Source of the DNA: Pseudomonas defluvii
Lineage (GTDB): Bacteria; Pseudomonadota; Gammaproteobacteria; Pseudomonadales; Pseudomonadaceae
Assembly: GCF_001695625.1 (NCBI RefSeq)
Contig: NZ_MBPN01000004.1
Span: 42,248-106,247, forward strand
DNA: 64,000 nt
Direction: 5' to 3'
The notes under the pieces were generated by a model. It was not told where the DNA came from. It ran no database searches and saw only the letters and a list, made by a program, of their open reading frames with translations. Position 1 is the stretch's first letter; every line of letters starts with the position of its first letter. Made by a program: the position numbers and the translations under genes. Shown piece by piece: positions 51,309 to 62,050 of the stretch.

Positions 51309-51925
51309 TGGGTGCCGTGGTCAGTCTCGACGGGCTGCTGGACACGCGCCAGGTCTGGAAAGGGCGGCCGGTTGCCCCACCGCGTGAGGTACAACCCACC
51401 GGGCATGCGCCGCTGGATGCAGCCTTGCCCGATACCGGCTGGCCGTCCGGGGCGCTGACCGAAGTGCTGCTGGCGAGTGCTGGCAGTGGCGAGCTGCAGT
51501 TGCTCTGGCCGAGCCTGGCGCGCTTGACCACAGGCGGCGAGCGGGTGGTGCTGGTAGCGCCACCCTATATCCCGTATGCCCCTGCCTGGCAGGCCGCTGG
51601 TGTCGACTTGCGCTGGCTGTCGCTGGTGCAGGCCGACCCGAGCGAGGTACTCTGGGCCACCGAACAATGCTTGCGCTCGGGCAGTTGCGCCGCAGTGCTG
51701 TGTTGGCCGCAGCATGCCGATGATCGGGCCCTGCGCCGTTTGCAGGTCGCTGCCGAAACGGGCCAGGCCCTGGCATTTGCCTGTCGTCCTCAACACGCGG
51801 CGTTGAACCCTTCACCGGCGGCCTTGCGTATTGCCGTCGATTGCCAGCCAGCACAGTGGCGGGTGCTCAAGTGCCGTGGCGGACGGGCACCGACAACCCC
51901 CATTGCTGCGTGCTGGCGAGGCTGA
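51308..51925 (+). CDS. imuA: ImuA, RecA-like accessory of translesion synthesis
   Basis: 205 residues, SulA/RecA-like fold without a functional Walker A. Conserved elements include GWPSGALTEVLL and VLVAPPYIPYAPAW. It overlaps lexA2 by 1 bp and precedes imuB by 6 bp, within an SOS operon. In other bacteria ImuA recruits ImuB and DnaE2 to stalled forks. Confidence 0.9.
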   Translation: MGAVVSLDGLLDTRQVWKGRPVAPPREVQPTGHAPLDAALPDTGWPSGALTEVLLASAGSGELQLLWPSLARLTTGGERVVLVAPPYIPYAPAWQAAGVDLRWLSLVQADPSEVLWATEQCLRSGSCAAVLCWPQHADDRALRRLQVAAETGQALAFACRPQHAALNPSPAALRIAVDCQPAQWRVLKCRGGRAPTTPIAACWRG

Positions 51926-51931
51926 TGCACC

Positions 51932-53347
51932 ATGCTCTGGGCCTGTATCCTGCTGCCGCAGCTGGCACTCGATGGTGTACTGCGCGGGCGTGATGAGCCC
52001 GACGCACCGTTGGTATTGATCAGCGGGCCTAGCCAGCGCCGGGTGTTGCAGGCCGTCAACCCGGCGGCCCATGCCCTTGGCTTGCGTGCGGGGCAAACGC
52101 TGAGTACAGCGCAAGCCCTGGCCCAGGGGTTTACGTGTGTTGAGCATGACCCCGCAGCCACGGAACACTTGCAGCAATTGCTTGCGGCCTGGGCGTACCG
52201 CTTCAGCTCGCAGGTCAGCCTGGATTACCCCCGAGCCCTGTTGCTGGAGGTCGAGTCCAGCCTTGGGCTGTTCGGGCCCTGGCCTGTGTTTGAGGCGCGC
52301 TTGCGTGAGGAGTTGACGGCCCTCGGTTTTCGCCATCGCATCGTGCTGGCCAGCAACCCGGTAGCCGCCCGGATGCTTGCCAATGGGCATGACGGGCTGA
52401 CCGCTTTCTGCCCCGAACAAACCCGCGCCGCCTTGGTACGGATGCCCGTTGAGCGTATCGGTCTACCGCCGGACGCCGCCACGGCGCTTGTGCGCATGGG
52501 GTTGCGCCGCCTGGATCAGGTGCTGGCGCTGCCGCGTGATGCGCTGGCCCGACGTTTCGCCGCGCCGGTGCAGTTGCATCTGGATCGGCTGCTGGGTCTG
52601 CGGGCCATGGCATTGACGTGCTACATGCCGGCAGACCGTTTCGATGCGCGGCTGGAGCTGAATTTCGATGTTGAATCCCATCAGGCGCTGTTGTTCCCCT
52701 TGCGCCGGTTGATCAACGACCTGACGGTGTTCCTGGTCGGACGGGATGTGGGGGTTCAGCGCTTTACGCTGCACCTGGAGCATGCCGAGGTCGAAGACAC
52801 CCGCGTGGTGGTCGGCTTGCTGGCGGCTGAGCGTGAGGCGGGCATGTTGTTCGAGCTGGCCCGTGGGCGGCTGGAGGCGCTGCAGCTAGCGGCACCTGTG
52901 CGTAATCTGCGTTTGCTGGCTGAGGATTTGCCACGTTTCGTACCGCCGCTGGCAGAGCTTTTCGAAGCCCGGCCGCAGCAGTACCAGCCATGGGAGCAGT
53001 TGCGCGAGCGGTTGCGTGCGCGCCTTGGCGATGACGCCGTAGGGACGCTGCAGGTGCAGGCAGACCACCGTCCCGAGTGCGCCTGGTACTCAGGGGAAGG
53101 GCGTTCGGCTGACGTGTCGCTGCCGGCTGCACCGCGTCCTGGCTGGTTGTTGGCCGAGCCGCAAGCGTTGCTGCCTGAGGGTTTGCAGGTGTTGGCCGGG
53201 CCTGAACGTATCGAGTCCGGTTGGTGGGACGGTGACGATATACGCCGTGACTATTACCTGATCGAAACCGCCAGCGGCCAGCGCGGCTGGGCCTACCGCA
53301 ATGTCGGCGACAGTCGTGCGCTGTGGTTGCAAGGCTGGTTCGCATGA
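51932..53347 (+). CDS. imuB: ImuB, catalytically dead Y-family polymerase-like hub
   Basis: 471 residues. Y-family fold (palm, thumb with the helix-hairpin-helix [17 protein letters not shown], little finger), but the metal-binding acids are missing: the N-terminal D-x-D position is LPQLALDG and the catalytic DE segment is LLLEVESS. This is the normal state of ImuB, which bridges DnaE2 and the beta clamp and does not polymerise. The next gene overlaps its stop by 4 bp. Confidence 0.92.
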   Translation: MLWACILLPQLALDGVLRGRDEPDAPLVLISGPSQRRVLQAVNPAAHALGLRAGQTLSTAQALAQGFTCVEHDPAATEHLQQLLAAWAYRFSSQVSLDYPRALLLEVESSLGLFGPWPVFEARLREELTALGFRHRIVLASNPVAARMLANGHDGLTAFCPEQTRAALVRMPVERIGLPPDAATALVRMGLRRLDQVLALPRDALARRFAAPVQLHLDRLLGLRAMALTCYMPADRFDARLELNFDVESHQALLFPLRRLINDLTVFLVGRDVGVQRFTLHLEHAEVEDTRVVVGLLAAEREAGMLFELARGRLEALQLAAPVRNLRLLAEDLPRFVPPLAELFEARPQQYQPWEQLRERLRARLGDDAVGTLQVQADHRPECAWYSGEGRSADVSLPAAPRPGWLLAEPQALLPEGLQVLAGPERIESGWWDGDDIRRDYYLIETASGQRGWAYRNVGDSRALWLQGWFA

Positions 53348-56300
53348 GCGTTGCTTATGCCGAACTGCACTGCCTGTCGAACTTCAGTTTCCAGCGCGGC
53401 GCCTCCAGTGCGCAGGAGCTGTTCGAGCGTGCCCGCCAGCAGGGTTACCAGGCTCTGGCAATCACTGATGAATGTACCTTGGCCGGTATTGTGCGGGCTT
53501 GGCAGGCAGCGAAGGACAGTGGCCTCCCGCTGATCATTGGCAGCGAAATACGCCTGGAAAATGGCCCGAAACTGGTGCTGTTGGTGGAGGACCTGTGTGG
53601 TTATCAGCACCTGTGCAGGCTGATCACCCTGGGGCGTCGTCGGGCAAAGAAGGGCGAGTACTGCCTGTACCGCGATGACTTCAACAGCCCTTTCCCGGGG
53701 CTGCTGGCGTTGTGGGTACCGGATGACGAGCGTGACGCCAGTAACGGCCACTGGTTGCGTGAAGTGTTTGCTGAGCGCCTGTGGCTGGCGGTGCAGTTGC
53801 ACCGTGGCCCGGATGACCGCCAGCGGCTGGCGAACCTGCTGGCGCTGGCCGCTGAGACCGGCATTCCTGCGGTCGCCTGTGGCGATGTGCATATGCATGC
53901 CCGTGGACGTCGGGCCTTGCAGGACTGCATGACCGCTATCCGCCATCACACGACCGTGGCCGAGGCCGGGCACCGTCTGTTCGCCAATGGCGAGCGACAC
54001 TTGCGACCGTTGCAGCACCTGGCCGAGTTGTACCCACCCGAATTGCTCCAGGCCAGTGTGCAAATCGCCGAGCGCTGCCAGTTCGACCTCGGTCAATTGC
54101 GCTATCAGTACCCTCGGGAAGTGGTGCCGCACGGCCATACCTCGACCAGTTGGCTACGTCAGTTGTGCGAGCACGGTCTACGTTGGCGCTGGCCTGAGGG
54201 TGTCGACGACAAGGCCCGTGGCATGCTGGAGCATGAGCTGGCCCTGATCACCGAGCTTGGTTACGAAGGGTACTTTCTCACGGTCCATGACATCGTGCGG
54301 TTTGCCCGCGAGCAGGGCATCCTCTGCCAGGGGCGGGGCTCGGCAGCCAACTCGGTGGTGTGCTTCGTGCTGGGTATCACCGAACTGGACCCCATGACCT
54401 CGCACCTGTTGTTCGAGCGTTTCCTCTCCCGCGAGCGTAACGAGCCTCCGGACATTGATGTCGATTTCGAACACGAGCGCCGCGAAGAGGTGCTGCAGTA
54501 TGTGTTTCGTCGTTATGGGCGTCATCGCGCAGCGCTCACGGCCGTGGCCAGCACCTACCATGCCGCCGGTGCCGTGCGGGATATTGCCCGGGTGCTGGGG
54601 TTGCCGCCCGATCAGATCAACGCATTGGCTGATTGCTGTGGCCGTTGGAGTGACCGTGTGCCGTCTGCCGAGCACCTGCGTGAAGCGGGTTTCGACCCTG
54701 AAAGCCCGTTGTTGCACCGGGTACTGTCACTGACGGGGACCTTGATCGGCTTTCCCCGGCACTTGTCCCAGCACCCGGGCGGTTTTGTCATTTCCGAGCA
54801 GCCATTGGACAGCCTGGTGCCGGTGGAGAACGCGGCCATGGAAGACCGTACGGTGATCCAGTGGGACAAGGACGACCTCGACCTGGTCGGGTTGCTCAAG
54901 GTCGATATCCTGGCCTTGGGCATGCTCAGCGCCTTGCGTCGGTGTTTTGACCTGCTTGAGCGCCATCGTGGGCGTCGCTTGAGCATCGCCACGGTGCCTC
55001 CCGAGGATGCAGCGACGTATGCCATGATCGGTCGGGCCGATACCATCGGCGTGTTCCAGATCGAGTCGCGGGCGCAGATGGCCATGTTGCCGAGGCTCAA
55101 GCCGAAGACGTTCTATGACCTGGTCATTGAAGTGGCGATTGTTCGCCCTGGGCCGATTCAAGGCGATATGGTCCACCCCTACCTGCGTCGCCGCAACAAC
55201 GAAGAACCTGTCGATTTTCCTTCGCCCGCGCTGGCGAAGGTGTTTGAACGCACCCTTGGCGTGCCGCTGTTCCAGGAGCAGGTCATGGAACTGGCCATCG
55301 TCGCGGCAGGCTACAGCCCGGGCGAGGCCGATCAACTGCGTCGCTCGATGGCCGCGTGGAAACGTCATGGCGGGCTGGAGCCGCACCGTGAGCGCTTGAC
55401 TCGCGGCATGCTCGACAACGGTTACACCGAGGCCTTTGCTGCGCGGATCTTTGAGCAGATCAAGGGTTTTGGCAGTTACGGATTTCCCGAGTCCCATGCG
55501 GCCAGCTTTGCCTTGCTGACCTACGCCAGTTGCTGGCTCAAGTGCCATGAGCCCGCTATTTATGCCTGCGCGTTGATCAACAGTTGGCCGATGGGCTTCT
55601 ATAGCCCGGACCAGATTCTTCAGGATGCGCGGCGACATGGCATCGAGATTCGCCCGGTGGATGTGTGCCACAGCAACTGGGATTGCAGCCTGGAGCCGGT
55701 CACCGATGATGCCTTGGCGATTCGTCTGGGGCTGCGTCAGGTGCGAGGCTTTCGTGAGGAATATGGCCGGCGTATTGAGCAGGCGCGCGCCGTGAAGGCA
55801 TGGGCCGATGTCAGCGATCTGAGCCTGCGGGCCGGTCTGGATGCACGCGCACGTGAGTTGCTGGCCGATGCCGGAGCCTTGCAGGGGCTGGTCGGGCACC
55901 GTTACCAGGCGCGCTGGGAAGTGGCGGCGGTGCAGGCCCAGTTGCCGTTGTTCGCCGGGCTGGTGGCGCCTTCAGACGAGGGGGTGGCCTTGCCCGCGCC
56001 AACCTTGGGTGAGGATCTGTTCGCCGACTACAGCAGCACCGGCACGACCCTGGGGCCGCATCCATTGGCCTTGCTGCGGCGTCGCCTCGAAGGCCTGGGT
56101 TGTCGCAGTTCGCAGCGGCTGGTCGAGTTGGCTCATGCTGACAAGGTCAGCGTCGCCGGTATTGTCATCGGACGACAACGACCGCAGACCGCCAGTGGGG
56201 TGACTTTCGTCACCCTGGAGGACGAATTCGGCATGATCAATGTGGTGGTCTGGCGCGCGCTGGCCGAGCGTCAGCGCTGCATCTTGGTGGGGGCACGGCT

Positions 56301-56421
56301 GTTGCGGGTGGTGGGGCGGCTGGAGTGCGAGAGTGGGGTGCGCCATGTGATTGCCCGACGCCTTGAAGACCTCAGCCCGCTGTTGAGCGGGCTGGACGTG
56401 CGCAGCCGGGACTTCCATTGA
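53344..56421 (+). CDS. dnaE2: Error-prone DNA polymerase DnaE2 (C-family)
   Basis: 1025 residues. N-terminal PHP domain ([16 protein letters not shown]), palm with catalytic acids in PDIDVDF (D370, D372, D374), thumb and fingers, a C-terminal OB-fold ([16 protein letters not shown]). The start MSVAYAELH is chosen because it overlaps the imuB stop (ATGA). Performs mutagenic bypass of lesions with ImuA and ImuB; induced by LexA2 cleavage. Confidence 0.95.
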   Translation: MSVAYAELHCLSNFSFQRGASSAQELFERARQQGYQALAITDECTLAGIVRAWQAAKDSGLPLIIGSEIRLENGPKLVLLVEDLCGYQHLCRLITLGRRRAKKGEYCLYRDDFNSPFPGLLALWVPDDERDASNGHWLREVFAERLWLAVQLHRGPDDRQRLANLLALAAETGIPAVACGDVHMHARGRRALQDCMTAIRHHTTVAEAGHRLFANGERHLRPLQHLAELYPPELLQASVQIAERCQFDLGQLRYQYPREVVPHGHTSTSWLRQLCEHGLRWRWPEGVDDKARGMLEHELALITELGYEGYFLTVHDIVRFAREQGILCQGRGSAANSVVCFVLGITELDPMTSHLLFERFLSRERNEPPDIDVDFEHERREEVLQYVFRRYGRHRAALTAVASTYHAAGAVRDIARVLGLPPDQINALADCCGRWSDRVPSAEHLREAGFDPESPLLHRVLSLTGTLIGFPRHLSQHPGGFVISEQPLDSLVPVENAAMEDRTVIQWDKDDLDLVGLLKVDILALGMLSALRRCFDLLERHRGRRLSIATVPPEDAATYAMIGRADTIGVFQIESRAQMAMLPRLKPKTFYDLVIEVAIVRPGPIQGDMVHPYLRRRNNEEPVDFPSPALAKVFERTLGVPLFQEQVMELAIVAAGYSPGEADQLRRSMAAWKRHGGLEPHRERLTRGMLDNGYTEAFAARIFEQIKGFGSYGFPESHAASFALLTYASCWLKCHEPAIYACALINSWPMGFYSPDQILQDARRHGIEIRPVDVCHSNWDCSLEPVTDDALAIRLGLRQVRGFREEYGRRIEQARAVKAWADVSDLSLRAGLDARARELLADAGALQGLVGHRYQARWEVAAVQAQLPLFAGLVAPSDEGVALPAPTLGEDLFADYSSTGTTLGPHPLALLRRRLEGLGCRSSQRLVELAHADKVSVAGIVIGRQRPQTASGVTFVTLEDEFGMINVVVWRALAERQRCILVGARLLRVVGRLECESGVRHVIARRLEDLSPLLSGLDVRSRDFH

Positions 56422-56614
56422 TGGTTCAGCGCGTCGCCCAGCGCCGCTTGCGGGTCAATGCCTGCGCAGGGAACGGTAGAGGGTCTATTATTTTTAAAAA
56501 TCAATTAATCAATGAAAAAAACAAAATTAACAAATGAGTCTGGAGGGGTGAAGATGCGCCAGACGCTCCTCCGACACCTGAGGTCGGTTCTACAACTACA
56601 AAAGGCGGATCAGC

Positions 56615-57313
56615 ATGGCCGGACTGGACAAGCGCGTAGCAACCTATGAAGAGGCCCTCGAAGGCCTGACCGACAACATGACGGTACTGGCCGGCGGTTT
56701 CGGCCTGTGCGGCATCCCGGAAAACCTTATCGCTGAAATCAAGCGCCGTGGCGTCAAGGGCCTGACCGTTGTCTCCAACAACTGCGGTGTCGATGGCTTT
56801 GGCCTGGGTGTGCTGCTGGAACAGCACCAGATCCGCAAGATGGTTGCTTCCTACGTTGGAGAAAACGCCGAATTCGAACGCCAGTTGCTCAGCGGCGAAC
56901 TGGAAGTGGAACTGACCCCGCAAGGCACCCTGGCGGAAAAAATGCGCGCTGGCGGTGCGGGTATCCCGGCGTTCTATACCGCCACCGGTTACGGCACCCC
57001 GGTTGCCGAAGGCAAGGAAGTGCGCGAGTTCAATGGGCGCAAGTACATCATGGAAGAAGCCATTACCGGCGACTTCGCCATCGTCAAGGGCTGGAAGGCC
57101 GATCACTACGGTAACGTGATTTACCGCAACACCGCACAGAACTTCAACCCGCTGGCCGCTACGGCCGGGAAGATCACCGTGGTCGAAGTCGAAGAAATCG
57201 TCGAGCCAGGTGTCCTGCTGCCCAGCGAGATCCATACCCCAGGCATCTATGTCGACCGGGTAATCGTCGGCACCTTCGAGAAGCGCATCGAGAAGCGCAC
57301 CGTCAAAGCCTGA
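56615..57313 (+). CDS. scoA: 3-oxoacid CoA-transferase subunit A
   Basis: 232 residues. Transfers CoA from succinyl-CoA to acetoacetate during ketone-body or fatty-acid use. Conserved elements [11 protein letters not shown] and [15 protein letters not shown] are intact. AAAGGCGG precedes the ATG. The 193-bp spacer upstream is AT-rich (about 56485-56540) in contrast with its surroundings and probably carries the promoter. Confidence 0.93.
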   Translation: MAGLDKRVATYEEALEGLTDNMTVLAGGFGLCGIPENLIAEIKRRGVKGLTVVSNNCGVDGFGLGVLLEQHQIRKMVASYVGENAEFERQLLSGELEVELTPQGTLAEKMRAGGAGIPAFYTATGYGTPVAEGKEVREFNGRKYIMEEAITGDFAIVKGWKADHYGNVIYRNTAQNFNPLAATAGKITVVEVEEIVEPGVLLPSEIHTPGIYVDRVIVGTFEKRIEKRTVKA

Positions 57314-57349
57314 CCCGCCCCCGCACAGAACAACAAAGAGATCCTGACC

Positions 57350-58006
57350 ATGGCACTTACCCGCGAACAAATGGCCCAGCGCGTCGCCCGCGAACTCAAG
57401 GACGGCTACTACGTGAACCTGGGCATCGGTATTCCGACCCTGGTGGCCAACTATGTCCCGGCCGATATGGACGTGATGCTGCAATCGGAAAACGGCCTGC
57501 TCGGCATGGGTGAATTCCCGACCGAAGCACAACTGGATGCCGATATGATCAACGCCGGCAAGCAGACCGTAACGGCGCGCCGCGGCGCTTCGATTTTCAA
57601 CTCTGCCGAGTCCTTCGCCATGATCCGTGGCGGCCACGTCGACCTGACCGTACTGGGTGCTTTCGAGGTGGACGTGGAGGGCAACATCGCCTCCTGGATG
57701 ATCCCGGGCAAACTGGTCAAGGGCATGGGTGGGGCGATGGACCTGGTGGCCGGTGCCGACAACATCATTGTCACCATGACTCACGCCTCCAAGGATGGCG
57801 AGTCCAAATTGCTGTCGCGCTGCAGCCTGCCGCTGACCGGTGCGGGCTGCATCCGCAAGGTACTCACCGACCTGGCTTACCTGGAGATCGAGAACGGTGC
57901 GTTCATCCTGCGCGAGACCGCTCCGGGCGTCAGCGTCGAGGAAATCATCGAGAAAACGGCCGGTAAGCTGATCGTCGCAGACGATGTGAAGGAAATGACC
58001 TTCTAA
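57350..58006 (+). CDS. scoB: 3-oxoacid CoA-transferase subunit B
   Basis: 218 residues. The catalytic glutamate lies in QSENGLLGMG (E46 region), which forms the glutamyl-CoA thioester intermediate. GIGIPTLVANYVP and GAGCIRKVLTDLAYLEI are conserved. 36 bp after scoA; the two form a heterotetramer. Confidence 0.94.
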   Translation: MALTREQMAQRVARELKDGYYVNLGIGIPTLVANYVPADMDVMLQSENGLLGMGEFPTEAQLDADMINAGKQTVTARRGASIFNSAESFAMIRGGHVDLTVLGAFEVDVEGNIASWMIPGKLVKGMGGAMDLVAGADNIIVTMTHASKDGESKLLSRCSLPLTGAGCIRKVLTDLAYLEIENGAFILRETAPGVSVEEIIEKTAGKLIVADDVKEMTF

Positions 58007-58040
58007 GCAGTCGTTTTATTTTGACCGTACCGGGCCTGTT

Positions 58041-58086
58041 GCCCGCAAGACGGGTTCCTGCAAAGAGCGGAGCCTGCCTTGCGGGC
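58041..58086. terminator. Hairpin between convergent scoB and DapA-like genes
   Basis: GCCCGCAAG (58041-58049) pairs exactly with CTTGCGGGC (58078-58086). The loop region contains GGGTTCCTGCA, reminiscent of Pseudomonas REPs. It lies 8 bp from the end of the DapA-like gene and could stop both transcripts. Confidence 0.5.
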
Positions 58087-58094
58087 GGGCATTG

Positions 58095-58979
58095 TCAGAT
58101 CAGTTGATCCAGCAACGCCTGCAACTGCATACGGCCAGTTTCATTCAGCCCGAACACCGGGCGACGCGGCTCGCCCACGGGCAGGCCGGTTAGCGCCAGG
58201 CCGGCCTTGATGGTTGCCGGCAAGCCACCCTTGAGAATGAAGTCGAGCAATGGCAACTGTTGGTAGAACAGTGCTTTTGCGCGCTCCAGATCGTTGGCTT
58301 GTACTGCCTGATAAAGGGCCAGGTTAAGTGCCGGAATCAGGTTGGCGGCGGCAGTACACCAGCCTGTCGCGCCTGCCACGAATGCTTCCAGCGCCAGTGG
58401 GTTGCAGCCGTTGTAGAACGGCACCTGGCCTTCGCCGAGCACCTGCAGTTTGTGCATGCGCTGGATATCGCCAGTGCTCTCCTTGACCATGGTCACGTTC
58501 TCCACCGTCTTGACGATGCGCAGAATCAGCTCCACCGACATGTCGGTGCCGCTGGTGGCCGGGTTGTTGTAGAGCATGATCGGCACGCCAATGCTGTCGC
58601 CAATGGCCTGGTAGTGTTGGAGAATCTCCGCTTCACTGAGTTTCCAGTACGCAGTTGGCAACACCATGACCGCATCGGCGCCCAGGCGTTCGGCCAGTCG
58701 CGCACGGCGTATGGCGCCGGCAGTGGTCAGGTCGGAAACACTGACGACCGTGGGGACGCGGCCGTCGATGTGCGCCAGGCTGAACTCCGCCACCTGATCC
58801 CATTCGTGATCACTGAGGTAGGCGCCTTCGCCGGTGCTGCCCAAGGGCGCGATAGCGTGAGCGCCGCCTTCGACCATACGATCGATAGAACGACCCAGCG
58901 CGGGCAGATCAAGGCCTTCGCCGTCTGCGGTGAAGGGGGTGATGGTGTAGCCGATGATGCCGTGAATTGCGGTGGACAT
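58095..58979 (-). CDS. DapA-family lyase (dihydrodipicolinate synthase-like), substrate unknown
   Basis: 294 residues, single TIM barrel. Schiff-base K166 (MVKESTGD) and acid/base Y137 (MLYNNPATSG) are in place, as is GSTGEGAYLS near residue 48. Class I aldolases of this family split or form 2-keto acids such as pyruvate adducts. Not the housekeeping dapA by context. The ATG at 58979 is preferred over a TTG 6 bp upstream. It is 25 bp after an araD-type aldolase gene and shares its operon. Confidence 0.85.
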   Translation of the reverse strand: MSTAIHGIIGYTITPFTADGEGLDLPALGRSIDRMVEGGAHAIAPLGSTGEGAYLSDHEWDQVAEFSLAHIDGRVPTVVSVSDLTTAGAIRRARLAERLGADAVMVLPTAYWKLSEAEILQHYQAIGDSIGVPIMLYNNPATSGTDMSVELILRIVKTVENVTMVKESTGDIQRMHKLQVLGEGQVPFYNGCNPLALEAFVAGATGWCTAAANLIPALNLALYQAVQANDLERAKALFYQQLPLLDFILKGGLPATIKAGLALTGLPVGEPRRPVFGLNETGRMQLQALLDQLI

Positions 58980-59004
58980 GGACAAGGCTCCGATAAGAAT
59001 GTGA

Positions 59005-59787
59005 TCAGTTCAGGCAGTCGGCGTGCTGGCGCAGGCTTTGCCGGGCATAGTAGTTGAAGGCGGCAACGTGGCGCTTGGGGCGGGCGATCCAGTCATGGGC
59101 TTCACGACCCAGTGCCGGCTCGATCGGTTTGATCTGCCCTGCGGCCATGGCCAGTAACTGCAGCTTGGCGGCACGCTCGATCAGCTGTGCTATCACGCAG
59201 GCCTCTTCAACACTGGCCCCCGTCGCCAATTGGCCGTGATGCGAGAGCAACAGCGCCCGCTTGTCACCCAGTGCGGCGCTGATGATCTCGCCTTCTTCGT
59301 TGCCCACCGGTACCCCGGGCCAGGCCTCCAGGAACGCGCAGTCTTCGTACAGCGGGCAGAGGTCCATATGGGAGACCTGCAGGGGAACTTCCAGCATGGA
59401 CAAGGCCGCGACATGGGTCGGGTGGGTGTGAATGATGCAATTGACGTCCGGGCGAGCACGGTACACCCAGCTATGGAAGCGGTTGGCCGGGTTGGGCATA
59501 CCATCGCCTTCGAGCACTTCAAGGTCCTCATTGACCAGCAACAGGTTGCTGGCCGTGATTTCATCGAAACCCAGGCCCAACTGTTGGGTGTAATAGGTCC
59601 CGGGCTGCGGGCCACGTGCAGTGATTTGCCCGGCCAGACCGGAGTCGTGGCCATGTTCAAAGAGAATCCGGCAGGTGAGGGCCAGCTTTTCTCGGGTAGT
59701 CCACGTATTATCGGCAAGCGAGCCTTGCATGTGCGCAAGGGCCTGCTTGATCAATTGATCCTTGGGCAGTGTTAATGTCTTGGCCAT
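59005..59787 (-). CDS. Class II aldolase (AraD/FucA family), substrate unknown
   Basis: 260 residues from the ATG at 59787 (268 from 59811; the ribosome site is weak for both). Zinc-binding histidines show in IIHTHPTHV (~150) and SHHGQLATG (~215). REKLALTCRILFEHGHDSGLAGQ is the family N-terminus. Such enzymes cleave hydroxy-acid or sugar phosphate substrates to a ketone and an aldehyde, or decarboxylate. Paired with the DapA-like gene, it probably works on a hydroxylated keto acid; divergent from an XRE-cupin regulator. Confidence 0.82.
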   Translation of the reverse strand: MAKTLTLPKDQLIKQALAHMQGSLADNTWTTREKLALTCRILFEHGHDSGLAGQITARGPQPGTYYTQQLGLGFDEITASNLLLVNEDLEVLEGDGMPNPANRFHSWVYRARPDVNCIIHTHPTHVAALSMLEVPLQVSHMDLCPLYEDCAFLEAWPGVPVGNEEGEIISAALGDKRALLLSHHGQLATGASVEEACVIAQLIERAAKLQLLAMAAGQIKPIEPALGREAHDWIARPKRHVAAFNYYARQSLRQHADCLN

Positions 59788-59864
59788 GGAGATGTCCTGT
59801 GCAGTAGTCATGGGTGTCAGGGAGGTATGTCGCCGGGTTGCTGGGAGGTGGCGCGGCGACACGC

Positions 59865-59902
59865 ATATGACACAAAAGATGCTATATGACACAGAGTGTC
59901 AT
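59865..59902. promoter_or_regulatory. Candidate operator of XRE-cupin regulator
   Basis: ATGACAC-AGA-GTGTCAT (59886-59902) is a perfect interrupted palindrome. A direct repeat of its left half, ATATGACACA, starts 20 bp earlier at 59865. It lies centrally in the 160-bp divergent spacer between the aldolase operon and the regulator gene. Confidence 0.55.
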
Positions 59903-59947
59903 TGGCAAGGCAAAATCGCACACGCCTGTGGGGATCTACGGCTTCGC

Positions 59948-60490
59948 ATGTCTATCCGATTGAAATTATTGAGAAAAAAATTGGGGATAACGCTGGAGGC
60001 GCTGGCTGAAAAAGCCGGTATGACCAAGAGCTACTTGTCCAAGGTCGAGCGCGGCCTGAACACCCCTTCGATTGCCGCTGCCTTGAAACTGGCCAGTGCG
60101 TTGAACGTCAAGGTTGAGGAGTTGTTTGCCGCCGACACGCCAACGCAAGAGCGTTATAGCCTGGTGCGCAGCCACCAGCGCCAGTTGCTGCCAGGTGCCC
60201 GCGAGGTCTCCGGCTATGCCGTGCTTGCCAGTCAGATCAGCCATCGCAGCCTGTTGCCGTTCATGCTCAGCCCGCCAAGCGAGTTCAGCGATTCAACGTT
60301 CAAGGAGCATGAGGGCGAAGAGTTCCTGTTTGTTCATGAGGGCCAGGTAGAAGTTGACTTCATGAACGAGCGGGTCATTCTAGAGCGCGGTGATGCGCTG
60401 TATTTCAACGCACAGACACCGCATCGATTGCGCTCGCTGGGGCCACAACCCGCGCAGTTGCTGGTTGTGGTGCATGAGATGAACGGGTAG
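59948..60490 (+). CDS. XRE-family regulator with C-terminal cupin
   Basis: 180 residues. Helix-turn-helix at ~5-60 (LEALAEKAGMTKSYLSKVERG), cupin barrel at ~105-178 (EGEEFLFVHEGQVEVDF, ERGDALYFNAQTPHRL) that presumably binds a small metabolite. The start MSIRLKLLRKK is the family norm; a longer frame is rejected. Divergent from the class II aldolase/DapA-like operon, which it likely controls. The next gene (AraC) starts 26 bp downstream. Confidence 0.88.
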   Translation: MSIRLKLLRKKLGITLEALAEKAGMTKSYLSKVERGLNTPSIAAALKLASALNVKVEELFAADTPTQERYSLVRSHQRQLLPGAREVSGYAVLASQISHRSLLPFMLSPPSEFSDSTFKEHEGEEFLFVHEGQVEVDFMNERVILERGDALYFNAQTPHRLRSLGPQPAQLLVVVHEMNG

Positions 60491-60516
60491 ACGAGCCTTC
60501 AGGACCTGAGCCAGCC

Positions 60517-61302
60517 ATGAGCATTCATTCACAATTCTGGCGTGACCCGGCCTTGCCCTTCATTGAGGCCCGCAGCGTGCAAGACGGACGCAAGGTCTGT
60601 TATGCGCGACATTCCCACGCCGGTTTTTCCATCGGTGCCGTTACGGCGGGGCGCAGCACCTACTTGAACGGTGATCACTGGCACGAGATCAGCGCAGGCA
60701 CGGTGGTCATGATGAACCCGGGTACGGTGCATGCCTGCAACCCGATTGCCGATCAGCCCTGGTCCTACCTCATGCTGTATGTCGATACCCCCTGGCTTGA
60801 GCGATTGGGATTTCAGCCATTGGCGGCGACCCATACCACGTCGGTACAGGTGTACAGCGAGCTCTTGAGGCTGTATGCGTGGCTGGTTGATCCAGCACGC
60901 AGCCCCCAGGAGAAGGCCGCGGCAACAGAGGCATTCTTTGTTCAGTTGCTGGATCAATTGGGGCCCGTTTGGGTCGAGCCAGCGCAGGGCAACCAGCGTC
61001 TGGAGCGTGCCGCCGACTATATTCGCCAGCACTGCACCGAGCCGTTGAAACTGGAGGACATCTGTCAGGCCGCCGGGCTATCGGCGTCTTATCTGATTCG
61101 GGCCTTCAAGCAGCACTATGGCCTGACGCCTCACGGCTACTTGCTTGACCATCGCGTCCAGTATGCCCGGGCGCAGCTGCGTCGGGGGCGGCTGATTGCC
61201 GAGGTGGCCGCCGATGCCGGATTTGCCGATCAGGCCCACCTGCAGCGGGCTTTCAAGCAGCACCTGGCCGCCACGCCCGGGCACTACCGTTCAGCCGAGT
61301 AA
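60517..61302 (+). CDS. AraC-family transcriptional regulator
   Basis: 261 residues. N-terminal AraC_binding cupin (residues ~15-145; HSHAGFSIGAVTAG, GTVVMMNPGTVHACNP) and C-terminal double HTH (~165-258; LEDICQAAGLSASYLIRAFKQ, VAADAGFADQAHLQRAFKQ). Family members next to a LysE exporter often sense an amino acid or related effector and activate the exporter; inferred here. Overlaps the convergent LysE gene by 12 bp. Confidence 0.88.
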   Translation: MSIHSQFWRDPALPFIEARSVQDGRKVCYARHSHAGFSIGAVTAGRSTYLNGDHWHEISAGTVVMMNPGTVHACNPIADQPWSYLMLYVDTPWLERLGFQPLAATHTTSVQVYSELLRLYAWLVDPARSPQEKAAATEAFFVQLLDQLGPVWVEPAQGNQRLERAADYIRQHCTEPLKLEDICQAAGLSASYLIRAFKQHYGLTPHGYLLDHRVQYARAQLRRGRLIAEVAADAGFADQAHLQRAFKQHLAATPGHYRSAE

Positions 61303-61878
61303 CAGGTAGATCGCGCTGGCCACTAACAACAGCGCCAGGCTGCGATTGAACAGGCGCATGCGTCGAGGGTTGTTCAGGTAGTGGCTGATGACACTACCGG
61401 CCCAGGCCCAACTGGCGACTGACAGATAACAGATCACGAAATACAACCCGGTGAACTGCCACAGCAGGCCGACCTCGCCCTCGCCGACGTACGCGCCAAT
61501 ACCGGCAACGCTCGCTAGCCAGGCCTTGGGGTTCAGCCATTGCAGTGTTGCCCCGTAGAGCATGGAGGGTGGCTCTTCACGGTTCCCTGCGCCAAGCTCG
61601 CCATTGTCGCTGCTCAGCTTCCAGGCCATGTAGAACAGAAACAGCACACCCCCCGCTTGCAACAGGCGGGCCAGGCCGGGCCAGTGGCGCAACAGTTCGT
61701 GAAGGCCAAGCCCGACCAGCACCAGCAGCAGGCAAAAGCCCAGCGTCGCCCCCGTGACATGCGCCAGGCTGGCGCGCAAACCATGCCGGGCTCCGGCACC
61801 GAGGGCGACGATATTGACCGGGCCGGGAGAAATCGAAGCGGCCAGCGCAAAGGCGGCCATGGATAACATCAGACTCAT
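61291..61878 (-). CDS. LysE/RhtB-family amino acid exporter
   Basis: 195 residues, about six membrane helices. The opening ASISPGPVNIVALGAG is the LysE family signature, and LQWLNPKAWLA the second conserved loop. Pumps amino acids or analogues out of the cytoplasm. The partner AraC gene overlaps it tail-to-tail. Confidence 0.88.
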   Translation of the reverse strand: MSLMLSMAAFALAASISPGPVNIVALGAGARHGLRASLAHVTGATLGFCLLLVLVGLGLHELLRHWPGLARLLQAGGVLFLFYMAWKLSSDNGELGAGNREEPPSMLYGATLQWLNPKAWLASVAGIGAYVGEGEVGLLWQFTGLYFVICYLSVASWAWAGSVISHYLNNPRRMRLFNRSLALLLVASAIYLLLG

Positions 61879-62050
61879 AGTGACCTTCTGGGTTAAGGGG
61901 AACGGTCACATAGCCTAAGCAGCAGGGGAGGCAGGGTATTGAAGAAAATCACCCTGGTGAGGCGTCATGGAGGAGGGCGTTACAGCTTTTGTAATAGTTT
62001 CCCGCTATATCAAGAGCAGCTGACGCTTGTAGGATCATCGTCCCTTATTG

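Noticed and set aside
54727..57784. Long minus-strand frames across dnaE2 and scoAB
   Set aside because: Opposite genes are complete, with catalytic residues; these frames have no features.
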